Positions 37,901 to 47,223 of a DNA stretch of 64,000 nucleotides are shown in pieces. Made by a program: the position numbers and the translations under genes. The notes beneath the pieces are model-generated. The model searched no databases. It was not told the origin of the DNA and worked only from the letters and a program-made list of their open reading frames with translations. The DNA comes from Alicyclobacillus shizuokensis NBRC 103103 (GTDB lineage Bacteria; Bacillota; Bacilli; Alicyclobacillales; Alicyclobacillaceae): the NCBI RefSeq assembly GCF_001552255.1, contig NZ_BCQV01000018.1, positions 1 through 64,000 of the forward strand, in the 5' to 3' direction. Numbering within the stretch: the stretch's first letter is position 1; each line of letters opens with the position of its first letter.

Positions 37901-37928
37901 GGAGGCGGCAGCATGGCAAAACCTGTGA
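34905..37928 (+). CDS. Molybdopterin formate dehydrogenase, alpha subunit
   Basis: Oxidises formate to CO2 and belongs to the YjgC/YrhE (FdhA) type, a large soluble protein. The 1007 residues contain a 2Fe-2S domain (Cys51, Cys62, Cys65, Cys77), a His-Cys cluster region, two 4Fe-4S ferredoxin motifs (CILCGRCVEAC and CVSCGHCVTVCPC), the N-terminal 4Fe-4S site of the molybdopterin domain (CTYCGVGC), and molybdopterin domains to the end. The catalytic position in NNIDNCSRYCQAPA appears to be Cys405, not selenocysteine. The ATG at 34905 has GGAGGGGAG just upstream. Follows the transporter by 133 bp and overlaps the next gene. Confidence 0.95.
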   Translation: MEMDVQPKWDALAADGSRVRLYVDGNPVEAPAGASLLDVLLEHQPDFPHICYHPALGPIETCDTCLVQVGHELLRACSTPVKAGMMVRTQAPAARFARKQAMDRLLVNHELYCTVCDNNNGNCVIHNTAMAMDINEQAEPFAPKPYAVDDSNPFYRYDPDQCILCGRCVEACQNLQVSEVLSIDWERDRPRVIWDGDVPINESSCVSCGHCVTVCPCNALQEKSMLGEAGYLTGLEKNTLRGLIDLTKQVEPGYGPIFAVSEVEAKLREARIRRTKTVCTYCGVGCSFDIWTKDRKILKVEPQMEAPANQISTCVKGKFGWDFVNSSERLTKPLIRRGDAFYEASWEEAIEYIGQRLTDIRGQHGDDSIAFISSSKCTNEENYLMQKLARAVMHTNNIDNCSRYCQAPATEALRRTMGLGGDTGSISDLGLADLVIVVGANTAESHPVLATRLRRAQKKHGQKLIVADLRKNDLASRANLHLHPKPGTDLVWLNAVAKLLLDSGRYDEAFVRERVEGFDEYAQSLAPYTLEYAERVTGLSAQELQQTADMIANAKRLSICWAMGVTQHRGGTETSTAICNLLLLTGQVGRPGTGAYPLRGHNNVQGAGDFGCAPAFLPGYERVDDAQVRAKWEAAWGVTLPTSKGLDNHEMVDAMHDGRLRAMYLVGEDMAVVDSNANYVEAAFEKLDFFVVQDAFFSKTAQFADVILPACPSLEKEGTFTNTERRIQRLYQALPPLGDAKPDWQIIQLVANRLGAHWNYTSPREIFEEACSTTELMKGATYERLEGYRSLQWPVAEDGRDMPLLYTEQFALPGGRARFCPVTWQEPVAYEETFDLHLNNGRMLEHFHEGNLTYRVRGLRDKVPMTFVEVSPELAAERRIEDGALVRLVSPYGSVKVRAVVTDRVAGRELYMPMNSPKDEEAVNRLTSSESDVTTHTPAYKEVRVRLEVLGDKGASPLGRNNPRRHQPHPKPGVEVEKKWARADYRPLVGKLAANEAEREAAAWQNL

Positions 37929-38422
37929 CCACCGTGGTTCCAGCGCAGACGGATGAGGCGGAGGCCCAGGCCAAGGCGATGGAGCGCCTGCAGCAGATGG
38001 CCGCGGCGGATGTGGACGCCCTGGCCGAAGTGTTGCGGCTGGCGCGGGCCCTGCATGATCGCGGGTTGCTCACTCTGGCCGCCGCATTGCTGGAGCAGGC
38101 CGACGACGTGTTGCGCATTGTGGTGGACTTGGTCAACCAACCAGGCGCCGTGCGCGGACTGAAAAACCTGGTGACGGCCGCGCAGGCGCTGGGGGCCGTC
38201 GACTTGGAGGCATTCAGCCGCTTGGCCCAAGGCGCCGCGGCCAGCGTCGAGGAGGCCAAGGCTGACCGTAAGGCTCTGGAGACGCCGCTTGGCTTTTTCA
38301 AACTGCTGGCCTACTTGGCCGATCCGGACGTCAGCGCGGCCATTCGTCTGCTCCTGGCGGCTTGCAAGGGCGTCGGCCGAGCGCTGCGTGCCGAGGCGGA
38401 GTCGGAGGCAGAGGGAGTCTAA
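37913..38422 (+). CDS. DUF1641 protein associated with formate dehydrogenase
   Basis: A 169-residue, mostly helical protein of the DUF1641 family (B. subtilis YjgD/YrhD), regularly found next to formate dehydrogenases of this class. Motifs include LAEVLRLARALHDRGLLTLAAALLEQADDVLRIV and a late FFKLLAYLADPDVSAAIRLLLAACKGVG. No cofactor-binding motif is seen; a role as a small accessory or electron-carrier partner is inferred. It overlaps the end of fdh by 16 bp with GGGAGG before the ATG. Confidence 0.85.
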   Translation: MAKPVTTVVPAQTDEAEAQAKAMERLQQMAAADVDALAEVLRLARALHDRGLLTLAAALLEQADDVLRIVVDLVNQPGAVRGLKNLVTAAQALGAVDLEAFSRLAQGAAASVEEAKADRKALETPLGFFKLLAYLADPDVSAAIRLLLAACKGVGRALRAEAESEAEGV

Positions 38423-38630
38423 AGCAAGAGGCCTCAAGCAAGGAGCCGCCCGTCGCCATCCTGCGGGAGTTGGTCGATGGGACCCCACTCACCAGCCGCC
38501 GGATAGACGGAGTGCGCGGCGCAGGGCCTAGGGGAGCCCGGCGGAGAGAGCGCGTGGCCCCCTCTTGCTGCCCGTTTGTACCGGCACCTGCCGTGTTCGC
38601 CAAGAATTCGTGAAAATTCTCAAACACCTA

Positions 38631-38657
38631 GCAGGATTTTTCCCGAACCTGTGGAAT
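38631..38657 (+). promoter_or_regulatory. Sigma-H promoter of spoVG
   Basis: GCAGGATTT (38631-38639) and GTGGAAT (38651-38657) match the sigma-H consensus and are nearly the same as the B. subtilis spoVG promoter elements. The start codon is 44 bp downstream. Confidence 0.85.
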
Positions 38658-38701
38658 ATCCAAGTAAGTTCTCCACGGGTCGCAAGAGGGTGGTGAGAAG
38701 G

Positions 38702-38977
38702 ATGCAGATCACGGATGTCCGACTGCGTAAAGTCAGTACGGAAGGCCGCATGAAGGCGATAGCGTCCATCACGATTGACAGCGAGTTTGTCGTCCACGAT
38801 ATCCGCGTGATCGACGGGAACAACGGGATGTTTGTGGCAATGCCGAGCAAGAAGACGCCCGATGGAGAATTTCGCGATATCGCGCATCCCATTTCCTCCG
38901 TGACCCGTCAGAAAATCCAGGATGCGGTGCTGCGTGAGTATTACCGTAGCGAGACGCTTCAGGAACCGACCGCTTGA
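38702..38977 (+). CDS. spoVG: Septation/regulatory RNA-binding protein SpoVG
   Basis: A 91-residue nucleic-acid-binding protein involved in septation and sporulation timing. The sequence [11 protein letters not shown]...[46 protein letters not shown] is strongly conserved. GGTGAG lies about 6 nt before the ATG. A sigma-H promoter lies upstream. The usual ridA-spoVG adjacency is broken here by the formate cassette. Confidence 0.97.
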   Translation: MQITDVRLRKVSTEGRMKAIASITIDSEFVVHDIRVIDGNNGMFVAMPSKKTPDGEFRDIAHPISSVTRQKIQDAVLREYYRSETLQEPTA

Positions 38978-39236
38978 CGGCTCGGCAGCGGGACAGGAAG
39001 GTACAAAAACATGGATTCACTGCTTGCCGCGACCGTGGTTCCTCGCGGAGCTGTCCGGGGAGGACGACGGCGGTTTTTTGTCGCCCTTCCCGCAAGCGCT
39101 TTCTCGTCCGTTCGTCCTTCCCTTCTTATGCCCCATTTCAGTGTTCCAGATTCCGACGCAGATGGCGGACAAGACCCGATTGAACCCCTGCATTCCTTTG
39201 GATACACTGGGGTTGCACGAATATGGAGGCGATGTT

Positions 39237-40637
39237 GTGGCTCGAACCGCCATTGTCTTGGCCGCGGGTCTGGGAACCCGAATGAGGTCGAAGAAACACA
39301 AAGTGTTGCATGAAGTGTGTGGCAAACCGATGATCCTGCACATTCTCGACGAACTGGAGAAACTCGCGTTGGATCAGGTCATCGTCGTGATTGGACAGGC
39401 GAGGGAATCCGTGAAGCAGGTCGTAGGCGGTCGGGCGGAGTTCGCGGTCCAAGAGGAGCAAAAGGGCACCGGGCATGCTGTCCAGTGTGCGTGGCCGCGG
39501 TTGCGCCCGGACGCCGACACAGTGCTTGTCCTGTACGGGGACGGGCCGCTGGTTCGAGCGGAAACGTTGCGTGGAATGTGCGAGGAGCGGGAGCGGCGAG
39601 ACGCGGCGGCGGTGTTGCTGACGGCCGAACTGGAGCATCCGGACGGGCTGGGGCGCGTGATTCTGGCCGCAGACGGGACGGTGGAGCGCATTGTCGAAGA
39701 GAAGGACGCGACTCCCGAGCAGCGGCGGATTCGCCAGGTGAACACTGGCCTGTACGCGTTTGCGGCGGCGGATTTGGGCGAGGTGTTGGCCAAATTGTCG
39801 CCCGACAACAAGCAGGGAGAATACTACCTGACCGACGCAGCCGCCATCCTGCGTGAGCGCGGGCGGGCCGTGTACCCGCTGGCCGTGGGCGATGTCGAGG
39901 AGATTGCCAGTGTCAACGACCGTCTCCAGTTGGCGGCCGTGGAACAGATCATGCGCCGGCGCATTTGCCGCCGCTGGATGCTGGCGGGAGTCACTTTTAT
40001 CGATCCCGACAGCACCTACGTGGGCGCGGATGTCACCATCGGCCCCGATACGGTCATCTACCCGGGCAGTGTGCTCGAAGGTCATACTATCATCGGCGAG
40101 GATTGTGTGATTGGCCCTAACACCCGGCTGGTCGACGCGGTGGTGCACAACGGGGCGCGGGTCGAATCGTCGGTCGTGCTCGAGAGTGAAATCGGACCGG
40201 ATGCCAGCGTGGGACCGTTTGCCTACATCCGTCCCGGCAGTGAAATCGGAGCGCGGGTGAAGATTGGCGACTTTGTCGAGATCAAAAAGTCGGTCGTGGG
40301 CGAAGATACCAAGGTCAGCCATCTGACTTACATCGGAGACGCGGAGATTGGTCGGCGCGTGAACATCGGCTGCGGCGCGGTGACGGTGAACTACGATGGT
40401 GAGAAGAAACACAAGACACGCGTGGGGGACGACAGCTTCATCGGCTGCAACGTCAACCTGGTGGCGCCCGTGAGCGTGGGGGACGGAGCGTATGTGGCGG
40501 CCGGATCGACCATTACCGACGCCGTGCCGGACAATGGCTTCGCGATTGCGCGTGCCCGCCAGGTGACGAAGCCGGACTACGTGCGGGCATGGAAAGAGCG
40601 GCATGCCGGAAAATCGCGGCGGGGGGAAACAGAGTAG
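39237..40637 (+). CDS. glmU: Bifunctional UDP-GlcNAc pyrophosphorylase / GlcN-1-P acetyltransferase
   Basis: Makes UDP-N-acetylglucosamine for the cell wall. From the GTG at 39237 the protein is 466 residues: an N-terminal uridylyltransferase ([19 protein letters not shown], then EQKGTGHAV) and a C-terminal left-handed beta-helix acetyltransferase ([32 protein letters not shown]). The GTG is chosen because GGAGG is 7 nt before it and the family begins here. It ends 1 bp before the prs ATG. Confidence 0.95.
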   Translation: MARTAIVLAAGLGTRMRSKKHKVLHEVCGKPMILHILDELEKLALDQVIVVIGQARESVKQVVGGRAEFAVQEEQKGTGHAVQCAWPRLRPDADTVLVLYGDGPLVRAETLRGMCEERERRDAAAVLLTAELEHPDGLGRVILAADGTVERIVEEKDATPEQRRIRQVNTGLYAFAAADLGEVLAKLSPDNKQGEYYLTDAAAILRERGRAVYPLAVGDVEEIASVNDRLQLAAVEQIMRRRICRRWMLAGVTFIDPDSTYVGADVTIGPDTVIYPGSVLEGHTIIGEDCVIGPNTRLVDAVVHNGARVESSVVLESEIGPDASVGPFAYIRPGSEIGARVKIGDFVEIKKSVVGEDTKVSHLTYIGDAEIGRRVNIGCGAVTVNYDGEKKHKTRVGDDSFIGCNVNLVAPVSVGDGAYVAAGSTITDAVPDNGFAIARARQVTKPDYVRAWKERHAGKSRRGETE

Positions 40638-40638
40638 A

Positions 40639-41583
40639 ATGGCACGTGACGGGGATCTCAAACTGTTTACAGGGAACGCGAATCCGGCCTTGGCGCAGGA
40701 GATTGCCGACCACATCGGTGTAGTTTTGGGGGATTGTCGAGTCGGGCGGTTCAAGGATGGGGAAGTGCACATCCGGCTCGGCGAGAGCGTGCGCGACTCC
40801 AACGTATTCGTCGTCCAGCCGACCTCGGCGCCGGTCAACGAGAACCTGATGGAGCTTTTGATTATGGTGGACGCGCTTAAGCGCGCTTCAGCCCGCAGCA
40901 TCAACGTGGTGATTCCGTATTATGGCTACGCGCGCCAGGACCGCAAGACGCGCGCCCGAGACCCGATTACCGCCAAGCTGGTGGCCAACCTGTTGGAAAA
41001 GGCGGGTGCTACCCGCATTATCTGCATGGACCTGCACGCCGGACAGATCCAGGGCTTTTTCGACATCCCGCTGGACCACCTGATTGGCCTGCCGATTTTG
41101 GCCAATTACTTCTTGGATAAGCGGTTGGACAATCCTGTCGTCGTCGCCCCGGATATGGGCGGGGTGACGCGAGCCCGCCAGTTGGCGGAGCGGCTGGGGG
41201 CGCCCCTGGCCATCATCGACAAGCGCCGCCCGGACGTCAATGTGGCCGAGGTGATGAACATCATCGGCGACATTGCGGGCAAGACGGCGATTCTCATCGA
41301 TGACATGATTGACACCGCAGGCACCATCACCGCTGGGGCGAAGGCCTTGCTGGAGCGCGGGGCCAACCAGGTCTACGCCTGCTGCATCCACCCGGTGTTG
41401 TCCGGGAACGGTGTGGAGCGTCTGCGCGATTCAGAGATTGAGGAAGTTGTGGTTACAAATACCATCGCTTTGCCTCCCGAGAAACGAATTGATAAAATTA
41501 AAGTATTGTCTGTCGCGGAGTTAATAGCCGAGGCCATCCTGCGCGTGCATACGCGCCGTTCCATCAGCGAACTGTTCGACTGA
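40639..41583 (+). CDS. prs: Ribose-phosphate pyrophosphokinase
   Basis: Makes PRPP from ribose-5-phosphate and ATP. The 314-residue protein shows the [16 protein letters not shown] start, [24 protein letters not shown] and the PRPP loop [12 protein letters not shown]. The ATG follows the glmU stop by one base, so it is probably coupled. Confidence 0.96.
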   Translation: MARDGDLKLFTGNANPALAQEIADHIGVVLGDCRVGRFKDGEVHIRLGESVRDSNVFVVQPTSAPVNENLMELLIMVDALKRASARSINVVIPYYGYARQDRKTRARDPITAKLVANLLEKAGATRIICMDLHAGQIQGFFDIPLDHLIGLPILANYFLDKRLDNPVVVAPDMGGVTRARQLAERLGAPLAIIDKRRPDVNVAEVMNIIGDIAGKTAILIDDMIDTAGTITAGAKALLERGANQVYACCIHPVLSGNGVERLRDSEIEEVVVTNTIALPPEKRIDKIKVLSVAELIAEAILRVHTRRSISELFD

Positions 41584-41682
41584 CTCCGCACGGGTGCCCC
41601 GGCGGTCACAGGCCCGCCCGGTGGACAAGCGGTGGCGGCGGGAACCACCCGCTTTGCATGCAGTGGAAGGGAGATGCTTGAC

Positions 41683-42273
41683 ATGGAACAGATTGTGCTG
41701 GAAGCGACAGCTCGCGACACGTCCCAGCACAGCACGGTCAGTAGTCTGCGACGCCAGGGTCAGGTGCCGGCGATTGTTTATGGGCGGAATCAGGAACCGG
41801 TCGCCGTCGCGGTATCCGAAAGGCTGTTCCAACAGCGCGGAGCGCTGGCCAAATCGCTGGTCGAGCTGCACATGGGCGGTGAGGAAAAAGTGCACGCCAT
41901 CGTGCAGCAGATTCAGCGCGATCCGGTCACGCGCCGTATCCTACACATCGACTTCTACCGGGTGGAGATGGACAAACCGGTGACTGTCAGCGTGCCGCTG
42001 CACGTGACTGGCGTGCAAGAGGTCGAAAAGCGCCGCGGGGTCGTGCAGATTCAGACGCGCGAGATTGAGATTGAAGCCCGTCCGGTGGACCTGCCGGAAG
42101 TCATCACGGTGGATATCAGCGGCTTGCAGCCCGGCGAACACCTGTCTGTCGGGGAGGTCCGTCTGCCCGACGGGGTTACGCTCAAGTCGGAGCCGACCGA
42201 GGTCGTGGTGAGCGTGCTGGTGGGCAAGCAGGCGGAGGATGCGGACGCGGATGCCGGGGAGGCGACCGAATAA
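41683..42273 (+). CDS. rplY: 50S ribosomal protein L25/general stress protein Ctc
   Basis: Binds 5S rRNA. The 196-residue protein is the long CTC type with an N-terminal L25 domain (VSSLRRQGQVPAIVYG) and a C-terminal TL5 domain (VPLHVTGVQEVEKRRGVVQIQ). The ATG at 41683 has GGAAGGGAG at about 9 nt. A short acidic tail ends the protein. No sigma-B promoter was confidently seen. Confidence 0.94.
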   Translation: MEQIVLEATARDTSQHSTVSSLRRQGQVPAIVYGRNQEPVAVAVSERLFQQRGALAKSLVELHMGGEEKVHAIVQQIQRDPVTRRILHIDFYRVEMDKPVTVSVPLHVTGVQEVEKRRGVVQIQTREIEIEARPVDLPEVITVDISGLQPGEHLSVGEVRLPDGVTLKSEPTEVVVSVLVGKQAEDADADAGEATE

Positions 42274-42287
42274 GTCCGTGCTGGTGG

Positions 42288-42323
42288 GCCGCGCTTTCCG
42301 GATCGCGGAGGGCGCGGCTTTTT
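42288..42323 (+). terminator. Terminator after rplY
   Basis: GCCGCGC (42288-42294) pairs with GCGCGGC (42312-42318), then TTTTTG. Confidence 0.8.
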
Positions 42324-42379
42324 GTGCGAGTGCCTCGGCATACCGATGTGTCTTTTCACACCGTCTGGGGGATTCAAGG

Positions 42380-42949
42380 ATGAAGTTGATTGTGGGCTTG
42401 GGCAATCCGGGGGCTCTGTACGCCCATACCCGCCACAACGTGGGGTTCTGGGTGGTGGACCAACTGGCGCAGTCAGTGGGGGCGGACTGCCGCCATGCCA
42501 AATGGCGGGCGTTGATTGACGAGTGTCGCCTCGGCGGCGAAAAGGTCATACTCTGCAAGCCTCAGACCTATATGAATAGCAGCGGCGAAGCGGTGCGGCA
42601 GATCCTCGACTTCTACGCGGAACTTGAGCCGACCACGGACCTGATTGTCGTCTACGACGACCTGGATTTTGCGCCTGGGCAGTTCAAGCTGCGCCAGAAA
42701 GGCAGCGCTGGCGGGCACAACGGGGTCAAGTCCATCATCGCGCACGTGGGCACCGACGAATTTCCGCGCATCCGCGTGGGCATCGGCCGGCCCGCGAAGG
42801 GAGATCTTATCTCCTACGTCTTGGGTCGGTTTCAGCCGGAGGATGAGGCCAAGGTACAGGAAGCTGTCCGTCTGGCCGCGGAGGCGCTGCAGTATGCGGC
42901 CGAGCATTCGTTTGCCCAGGCGATGAACCGCTACAACGCCGCCCGCTAG
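42380..42949 (+). CDS. pth: Peptidyl-tRNA hydrolase
   Basis: Recycles tRNA from dropped peptidyl-tRNA. The 189-residue enzyme has the GLGNPGALYAHTRHNVGFW motif (catalytic His), KPQTYMNSSG, YDDLDFAPGQFKLRQKGSAGGHNGVKSI, and GIGRP. Position between rplY and fin is as in Bacillus. Confidence 0.96.
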   Translation: MKLIVGLGNPGALYAHTRHNVGFWVVDQLAQSVGADCRHAKWRALIDECRLGGEKVILCKPQTYMNSSGEAVRQILDFYAELEPTTDLIVVYDDLDFAPGQFKLRQKGSAGGHNGVKSIIAHVGTDEFPRIRVGIGRPAKGDLISYVLGRFQPEDEAKVQEAVRLAAEALQYAAEHSFAQAMNRYNAAR

Positions 42950-43065
42950 CGGATCGATTTCAGAGATTTGCAAGGCTACGCCGCAGACCGTATCCTGTTC
43001 AGAGAACTTGGCAACGCGCGGTGGGTGATGGAGCTCGCCATAACCGCCCGCGCAGACGCCAGGAT

Positions 43066-43118
43066 AATGGCTCCTGTGTGATGCGTCATGATGATGCGTC
43101 GTTCGCAGGAGCCATTTT
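43066..43118 (+). terminator. Terminator after pth
   Basis: An 11-bp perfect stem AATGGCTCCTG/CAGGAGCCATT (43066-43076, 43106-43116) with a long loop, then TTTTG. It lies about 120 bp after pth. Confidence 0.75.
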
Positions 43119-43241
43119 GTGTGCTGCCGGAGCGGACGTGGAGTGTTGCGAATAGGTTAGTGGCAAGCCTGCTGTTCGGCGGCATTTGGTTGATCTGGGT
43201 AACTGGGTGGATTTTGGGATGAAACAGCCCGGCAGCCATGC

Positions 43242-43271
43242 GTATGAGAACGGCGTATCTCCCGCATACTG
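43242..43271 (+). promoter_or_regulatory. Candidate forespore (sigma-F/G) promoter of fin
   Basis: GTATG (43242-43246), 18-bp spacer, CATACTG (43265-43271), one mismatch to the sigma-G -10. The fin ATG is 50 bp downstream. fin is forespore-expressed in B. subtilis. Confidence 0.5.
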
Positions 43272-43320
43272 GGTAGGAGGGATGGCTCAGCTTGGAAACG
43301 TTGGACCGGGGAGGGGTTCC

Positions 43321-43566
43321 ATGCGCGTGGAGTATGTGTGCCGGCACTGCCACCACCGAGTCGGCGAGCTGGAGAATCCGTTGTGGAACGTATCCGATGT
43401 GGAGCAGGTCTGTGGTTTCTCCTCCCTGGACGCGGTGGAGCGCAGGGAGCATATCGCATATAATGAAGATTGCAGTGTCGTTTACGTGCAGGTGGTGTGC
43501 GAGCACTGCCAACGGGCCCTGGAAGCGCACCCAGAGCTATTGGTTGAAGGCAAGCTGCTGCAGTAG
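43321..43566 (+). CDS. fin: Anti-sigma-F factor Fin
   Basis: Inhibits sigma-F to help the switch to sigma-G in the forespore (B. subtilis Fin, YabK). The 81-residue protein has two zinc CxxC pairs, Cys7/Cys10 and Cys60/Cys63, flanking a helical middle. GGGGAGGGG precedes the ATG. It lies between pth and mfd, as in Bacillus. Confidence 0.92.
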   Translation: MRVEYVCRHCHHRVGELENPLWNVSDVEQVCGFSSLDAVERREHIAYNEDCSVVYVQVVCEHCQRALEAHPELLVEGKLLQ

Positions 43567-43671
43567 CCGACTGGGCAGCGTGCCAGGAGTGCGCATAAAC
43601 GGGATACGGGCAATGCAAGGCCTTGGCGGATGCGCTAAGGCTCTTTTCGGCGTAGGACGAGGAGGGGTAGT

Positions 43672-46600
43672 GTGATAGAACTGGTTCGCCGACTGGCAGC
43701 CGATGAGGAGTTCCGAGCCGTGGCAGAGGGACTCCAGGGGGATGGCATGGACCGGCTGGTCACCGGTCTGGGCGGCAGCGCCCGCCACGCCTATTATGCG
43801 GCCTTGTACGATTTTCACAAGCGAGAGAAGGGATACGCGGTCCCTTTTTTGATTGTTACGCACGCGCCGGCGCAGGCGGACGCCATCGCCGACGACCTGC
43901 GGGAACTGCTGCCGGACGAACCGGTGTTTGTGGTGCCGGAGCGAGAGCGGGCGGAGCTGGACGTGACAGCCGCCAGCCCCGACCTCATCGCGCTCCGGCT
44001 TTTGGCGCTTGATCACCTGGCGGCCGGGCGGGCCGGCATCGTGGTGACGACGCTGCCGGCGGCGGTGCAGCCGCTCACCCCGCGGCGCGTCCATGAGAAG
44101 GCGATTCTGAGGCTCGCTGTCGGGGATACGATCAATCCCAGCCAGGTCTTAGAGCGCCTGCTGGCGGCCGGTTACGAACGCGTGGACATGGTGGAGGGCA
44201 AAGGGCAGGTCTCGGTGCGAGGCGGCATCCTGGACGTCTATCCGGTGACTTCCGAGCATGCGCTGCGCATCGAGTGGTTCGACACGGACGTCGACTCGAT
44301 TCGCACCTTCGATGTCAGCACGCAGCGCTCCCTGGAGAAGCGGCTGTCGGCCGAAATCGGTCCCGCCACCGATATGTTGCTGCCCCCATCCGTCATGCAA
44401 GGGGTGGCGGAGGAACTGGATCGACGGCTGACCGCCCGGTTGAAGACCGTGACCGAGATGGACATGCGGGATCGCCTGCAGACGCACGTGGCTGCCGACG
44501 TGGAGCGATTCCGCGCCGGCCTGCCGTTCCCGCGCCAACTCCGCTACACGCACCTGTTTCAGGAGCATGTGCGAAACCTGCTCGATTATTTTCCACGCAG
44601 GTCCATCATCTGCATCGACGAGCCGACGCGACTGCAGGAACGCCAGAAGGTATTGACCCAAGAGTACTCGGTATGGGTTTCGGAGGCCCTGATGCGCGGT
44701 GAGTTGTTGTCGGACACCCTGGATCTGCCGAATTTTGACGCGCTCTGGCAGCACACCGGCTTCACAGCGCTGCACTTTTCCATGTTCGCTCGCTCGTCGT
44801 CCGGCCACCGCTTCGTCCAGGTCACCAGCGTGACGGCCAAGTCGATGCAAAATTTCCATGGCCAGATGCACGTGTTGAAAAGTGAAGTGCAGCGTTGGCA
44901 GCGCAGCCACACCGACGTGGTGCTGCTGGCAGGTGACGAGAAGCGGGCCGATAGGCTGCAGAGCGTGCTCGCCGATTATCGGATTGAGACGGTGCGCAGC
45001 GAGCGGTTCATTCGCTCGGACAAACCGGTGATTCTGGTTGCCAGCCTGTCGGCCGGGTTTGAACTGCCGCTGGCGCATCTAGCGGTCATCGTCGAGGGAG
45101 AGGTGTTCGCCAAACGCAGGAAAGGCCGCCGGGCGCGCATGCAGATGTCGGACGCGGAACGCATCCGAAGCTACCAGGAACTGAAGCCGGGTGACTATGT
45201 GGTGCACGTGAACCACGGTATCGGCAAGTACCTGGGCATCCAGACGCTCGACATCGACGGCCGCCACAAGGACTACCTGCACCTGCAGTACGCGGGCAAC
45301 GACAGCCTGTACGTGCCTGTGGAGCAGATAGACCAGGTGCAGCGGTACATCGGGGCAGAGGATAAGGAACCGAAGGTCTACCACCTGGGCGGCGGCGAAT
45401 GGAACCGTGTCAAGCAGCGGGTCTCCCGCTCGGTGCGCGACATCGCCGAGGACCTGGTCAAACTCTACGCGGCGCGGCAGGCGACGCCGGGGCACGGGTT
45501 TTCGCCGGATACGCCGTGGCAGAAGGATTTTGAGTCTCGCTTTCCTTACGAGGAGACACCGGATCAGGAGCGGGCCATAGCGGAGATCAAGCGTGACATG
45601 GAGAAGCCGCGGCCGATGGACAGACTGCTGTGCGGGGATGTGGGTTACGGCAAGACCGAGGTCGCCATCCGCGCCGCCTTCAAGGCGGCGATGGACGGCA
45701 AGCAGGTGGCGGTCCTGGTGCCGACAACAGTGTTGGCGCAGCAGCACCTGGAGACGTTTCGCGAGCGGTTTGAGGGCTTCCCCATCACGATTGACGTGCT
45801 CAACAGATTCCGCACGCGCAGTGAGACGCAGAAGGTGCTGCAGGGGCTGCGTGACGGCAGCATCGACATCATCATCGGCACCCATCGCCTGCTGCAGAAG
45901 TCGGTCCGATTCAAGGACTTGGGCCTGCTCATCGTCGACGAGGAGCAGCGCTTCGGCGTGACCCACAAAGAACGGCTCAAGCAGCTGCGCACCAACGTCG
46001 ATTGCCTGACTTTAACGGCAACTCCGATTCCCCGCACCCTGCACATGTCCCTGCTTGGCGTACGTGACCTGTCGGTGATTGAGACACCGCCGGAGAACCG
46101 CTTCCCAGTGCAGACGTATGTGGTCGAGTTCAACGAGGCCCTCATCCGCGAGGCCATCCACCGGGAGTTGTCGCGCGGGGGCCAGGTGTACGTGGTGTAC
46201 AACCACGTCAAGGGGATCCGCACGATGGCCGACCGGGTGGCGCAGCTGGTGCCGGAGGCGGCCATTGGCGTGGCGCACGGACAGATGCCGGAGGACGAGC
46301 TGGAACGGGTGATGCTCGACTTCTTGGAGGGCGAATTGGACGTCCTGGTCACCACCACCATCATCGAGACCGGGCTCGACATTCCCAATGTGAACACACT
46401 CATCGTCTACGACGCGGACAAGCTGGGATTGGCCCAGCTGTACCAACTGCGCGGCCGCGTCGGGCGCTCCAATCGGATCGCCTACGCCTATTTCACCTAC
46501 CAGCGGGACAAGGTGTTGAGCGAAGTGGCTGAGAAGCGGCTGCAGGCGATCTCGGAGTTCACCGAGTTGGGCAGTGGATTCAAGATTGCCATGCGCGATT

Positions 46601-47223
46601 TGGCCATCCGCGGTGCCGGCAATCTGCTCGGCGCGGAGCAACACGGATTCATCAACTCGGTCGGGTTTGACCTGTACAACGACATGCTCGCCGAGGCCAT
46701 CAAGGAGTTGATGGGAAACCGCGAACCCGCGGCGCCGGAGGCCACCCTCGACCTGGCCATAGAGGCCTACCTGCCGGACGAGTTTATCCCGGACGCGGCG
46801 CAAAAGATTGCCATGTACAAGAAATTCCGGCACGTGCAGACTCTGACAGACGCCGACGACTTGGAGGAAGAGCTGGAGGATCGGTTTGGCGATTTGCCGG
46901 AACCGGTGCGCAATTTGCTGGACATCACCCGCATGAAAAGTTATGCTGTCCGATATGGGCTAGAGTCCATCACGGCCGCATCGGGTGAGGCCACGTTGCG
47001 CCTGCGTCCGGACGTGACGACCAACATCGACGCTGGCAAGCTGTTCTTGCTGTCCAAGCGCTACAGCGGTCAATTCAGCAAGCGTGGCAACGGCAGCCTG
47101 CAGGTTGTGTTGCGCATCAAAGGGCTTCCGGACAGAGATGTTTGCGCCCGCCTGCTCCAGTTTCTGCGGGATTTCGCGGATGTGGTCAAGGCCGGCGAGG
47201 AGGTAGAAGAATTTGCAAGGTAA
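43672..47223 (+). CDS. mfd: Transcription-repair coupling factor
   Basis: Displaces stalled RNA polymerase and recruits UvrA. The 1183-residue protein has the UvrB-like N-terminal modules, the RNAP-interaction domain (GDYVVHVNHGIGKYLGIQTL), the RecG-like translocase with Walker A GDVGYGKTEVA near residues 653-660, DEEQRFG near 755, motif VI LRGRVGRS, and the C-terminal TRCF domain. GTG start with GAGGAGGGG upstream. Overlaps the next gene. Confidence 0.97.
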   Translation: MIELVRRLAADEEFRAVAEGLQGDGMDRLVTGLGGSARHAYYAALYDFHKREKGYAVPFLIVTHAPAQADAIADDLRELLPDEPVFVVPERERAELDVTAASPDLIALRLLALDHLAAGRAGIVVTTLPAAVQPLTPRRVHEKAILRLAVGDTINPSQVLERLLAAGYERVDMVEGKGQVSVRGGILDVYPVTSEHALRIEWFDTDVDSIRTFDVSTQRSLEKRLSAEIGPATDMLLPPSVMQGVAEELDRRLTARLKTVTEMDMRDRLQTHVAADVERFRAGLPFPRQLRYTHLFQEHVRNLLDYFPRRSIICIDEPTRLQERQKVLTQEYSVWVSEALMRGELLSDTLDLPNFDALWQHTGFTALHFSMFARSSSGHRFVQVTSVTAKSMQNFHGQMHVLKSEVQRWQRSHTDVVLLAGDEKRADRLQSVLADYRIETVRSERFIRSDKPVILVASLSAGFELPLAHLAVIVEGEVFAKRRKGRRARMQMSDAERIRSYQELKPGDYVVHVNHGIGKYLGIQTLDIDGRHKDYLHLQYAGNDSLYVPVEQIDQVQRYIGAEDKEPKVYHLGGGEWNRVKQRVSRSVRDIAEDLVKLYAARQATPGHGFSPDTPWQKDFESRFPYEETPDQERAIAEIKRDMEKPRPMDRLLCGDVGYGKTEVAIRAAFKAAMDGKQVAVLVPTTVLAQQHLETFRERFEGFPITIDVLNRFRTRSETQKVLQGLRDGSIDIIIGTHRLLQKSVRFKDLGLLIVDEEQRFGVTHKERLKQLRTNVDCLTLTATPIPRTLHMSLLGVRDLSVIETPPENRFPVQTYVVEFNEALIREAIHRELSRGGQVYVVYNHVKGIRTMADRVAQLVPEAAIGVAHGQMPEDELERVMLDFLEGELDVLVTTTIIETGLDIPNVNTLIVYDADKLGLAQLYQLRGRVGRSNRIAYAYFTYQRDKVLSEVAEKRLQAISEFTELGSGFKIAMRDLAIRGAGNLLGAEQHGFINSVGFDLYNDMLAEAIKELMGNREPAAPEATLDLAIEAYLPDEFIPDAAQKIAMYKKFRHVQTLTDADDLEEELEDRFGDLPEPVRNLLDITRMKSYAVRYGLESITAASGEATLRLRPDVTTNIDAGKLFLLSKRYSGQFSKRGNGSLQVVLRIKGLPDRDVCARLLQFLRDFADVVKAGEEVEEFAR

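Larger units (their letters stand above)
42950..43320. other. Region between pth and fin
   Basis: A 371-bp gap. It holds the pth terminator (43066-43118) and a candidate forespore promoter for fin (43242-43271). The remaining sequence has no recognisable gene. Confidence 0.6.

Noticed and set aside
34905-37928. Selenocysteine in formate dehydrogenase
   Set aside because: The catalytic position reads Cys (TGC at 36117-36119); no in-frame TGA is present.
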